From Silanimonas sp965368785 (GTDB taxonomy: Bacteria; Pseudomonadota; Gammaproteobacteria; Xanthomonadales; Xanthomonadaceae): a stretch of DNA of 52,904 nucleotides. The notes beneath the pieces are model-generated. The model was given only the letters and a program-made list of their open reading frames with translations, was not told the origin of the DNA and searched no databases. Location: NCBI GenBank assembly GCA_965368785.1, contig CBDUOG010000007.1, positions 1 to 52,904 of the forward strand, read 5' to 3'. The stretch's first letter is position 1, and each line of letters begins with the position of its first letter. The position numbers and the translations under genes were made by a program. Shown piece after piece: positions 52,866 to 52,904 of the stretch.

Positions 52866-52904
52866 GGCCCCGTAGCTCAGCTGGATAGAGCGTCCCCCTC
52901 CTAA
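52866..52904 (+). tRNA. tRNA-Arg (anticodon CCU), truncated by the window end
   Basis: The 5' acceptor strand GGCCCCG, T8-A9, the D arm AGCTCAGCTGGATAGAGC, and the anticodon loop with T33 then CCT at 34-36 and A37 are seen. The anticodon reads CCU for arginine. Only about the first half is in the window, so the 3' acceptor half and CCA cannot be checked. Confidence 0.85.

Noticed and set aside
1..52904. CRISPR arrays, insertion sequences, rRNA genes or recognisable riboswitches
   Set aside because: No regularly spaced repeats, transposase frames, rRNA motifs or conserved aptamer pattern were seen on either strand.

Overview
This 52.9 kb window looks like ordinary chromosome from a Gram-negative bacterium, most likely a gammaproteobacterium near Xanthomonadales, Steroidobacterales or Woeseiales. 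The evidence is a set of lipoboxes, HtpX, GluQRS, RNase D and exonuclease I, a short NAD kinase that (from memory) resembles Xanthomonadales enzymes, a 180 kDa class NAD-glutamate dehydrogenase, a PhaR regulator and a complete lower kynurenine pathway. This placement is inferred from protein resemblance alone. I see no insertion sequence, integrase, CRISPR array, rRNA gene or prophage module.

Layout. 0-9 kb: mostly exported proteins of unknown function. These are a truncated secreted protein at the left edge, a secreted protein with a calcium-binding type repeat, a DUF922 putative metalloprotease, a thioredoxin-like protein, a propeller-like lipoprotein, a repetitive beta-rich protein, two tandem Cys/Asp-rich mini-proteins, a zinc-less MsrB and a membrane-anchored metallopeptidase. 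9-18.3 kb: signalling. A membrane diguanylate cyclase is followed, after some small genes, by a three-gene phosphorelay cluster on the minus strand: a hybrid kinase GAF-PAS-PAS-HisKA-HATPase-REC-REC, a lone REC protein, and Hpt-REC-REC-GGDEF. YbjQ, a redoxin and a DUF4239 membrane protein come next. 18.5-24.7 kb: a LytS/AlgZ-like kinase with its LytTR regulator, two NTF2-like exported proteins, upp, and three of the four SpoIIAA-like paralogs in the window (the fourth is at 10.5 kb).

24.8-31.5 kb: a tightly packed plus-strand operon for tryptophan/kynurenine breakdown. Its order is 2-aminomuconate-semialdehyde dehydrogenase, beta-carbonic anhydrase, RidA-type 2-aminomuconate deaminase, 3-hydroxyanthranilate dioxygenase, ACMS decarboxylase, kynureninase and kynurenine 3-monooxygenase. 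Together these take kynurenine to 4-oxalocrotonate, and the carbonic anhydrase is probably there to handle the CO2 released by the decarboxylase. 31.5-40 kb: sbcB, DUF2461, an MFS transporter, a phytase-like lipoprotein, GNAT, and a minus-strand cluster of a secreted protein, a B3-type metallo-beta-lactamase-fold lipoprotein, a thioesterase and an ABM monooxygenase, followed by a 5'-nucleotidase. 40-52.9 kb: housekeeping (nadK, giant gdhB, htpX, gluQ, phaR, a SUMF1-domain lipoprotein, rnd, a histone-deacetylase-family enzyme), ending in a truncated tRNA-Arg(CCU).

The best candidates for little-described biology are the expanded SpoIIAA-like family, the carbonic anhydrase inside the kynurenine operon, the tandem DCDG mini-proteins with a conserved C-terminal tail, and the phosphorelay that ends in a c-di-GMP synthase. 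None of them is proven here to be a new system.
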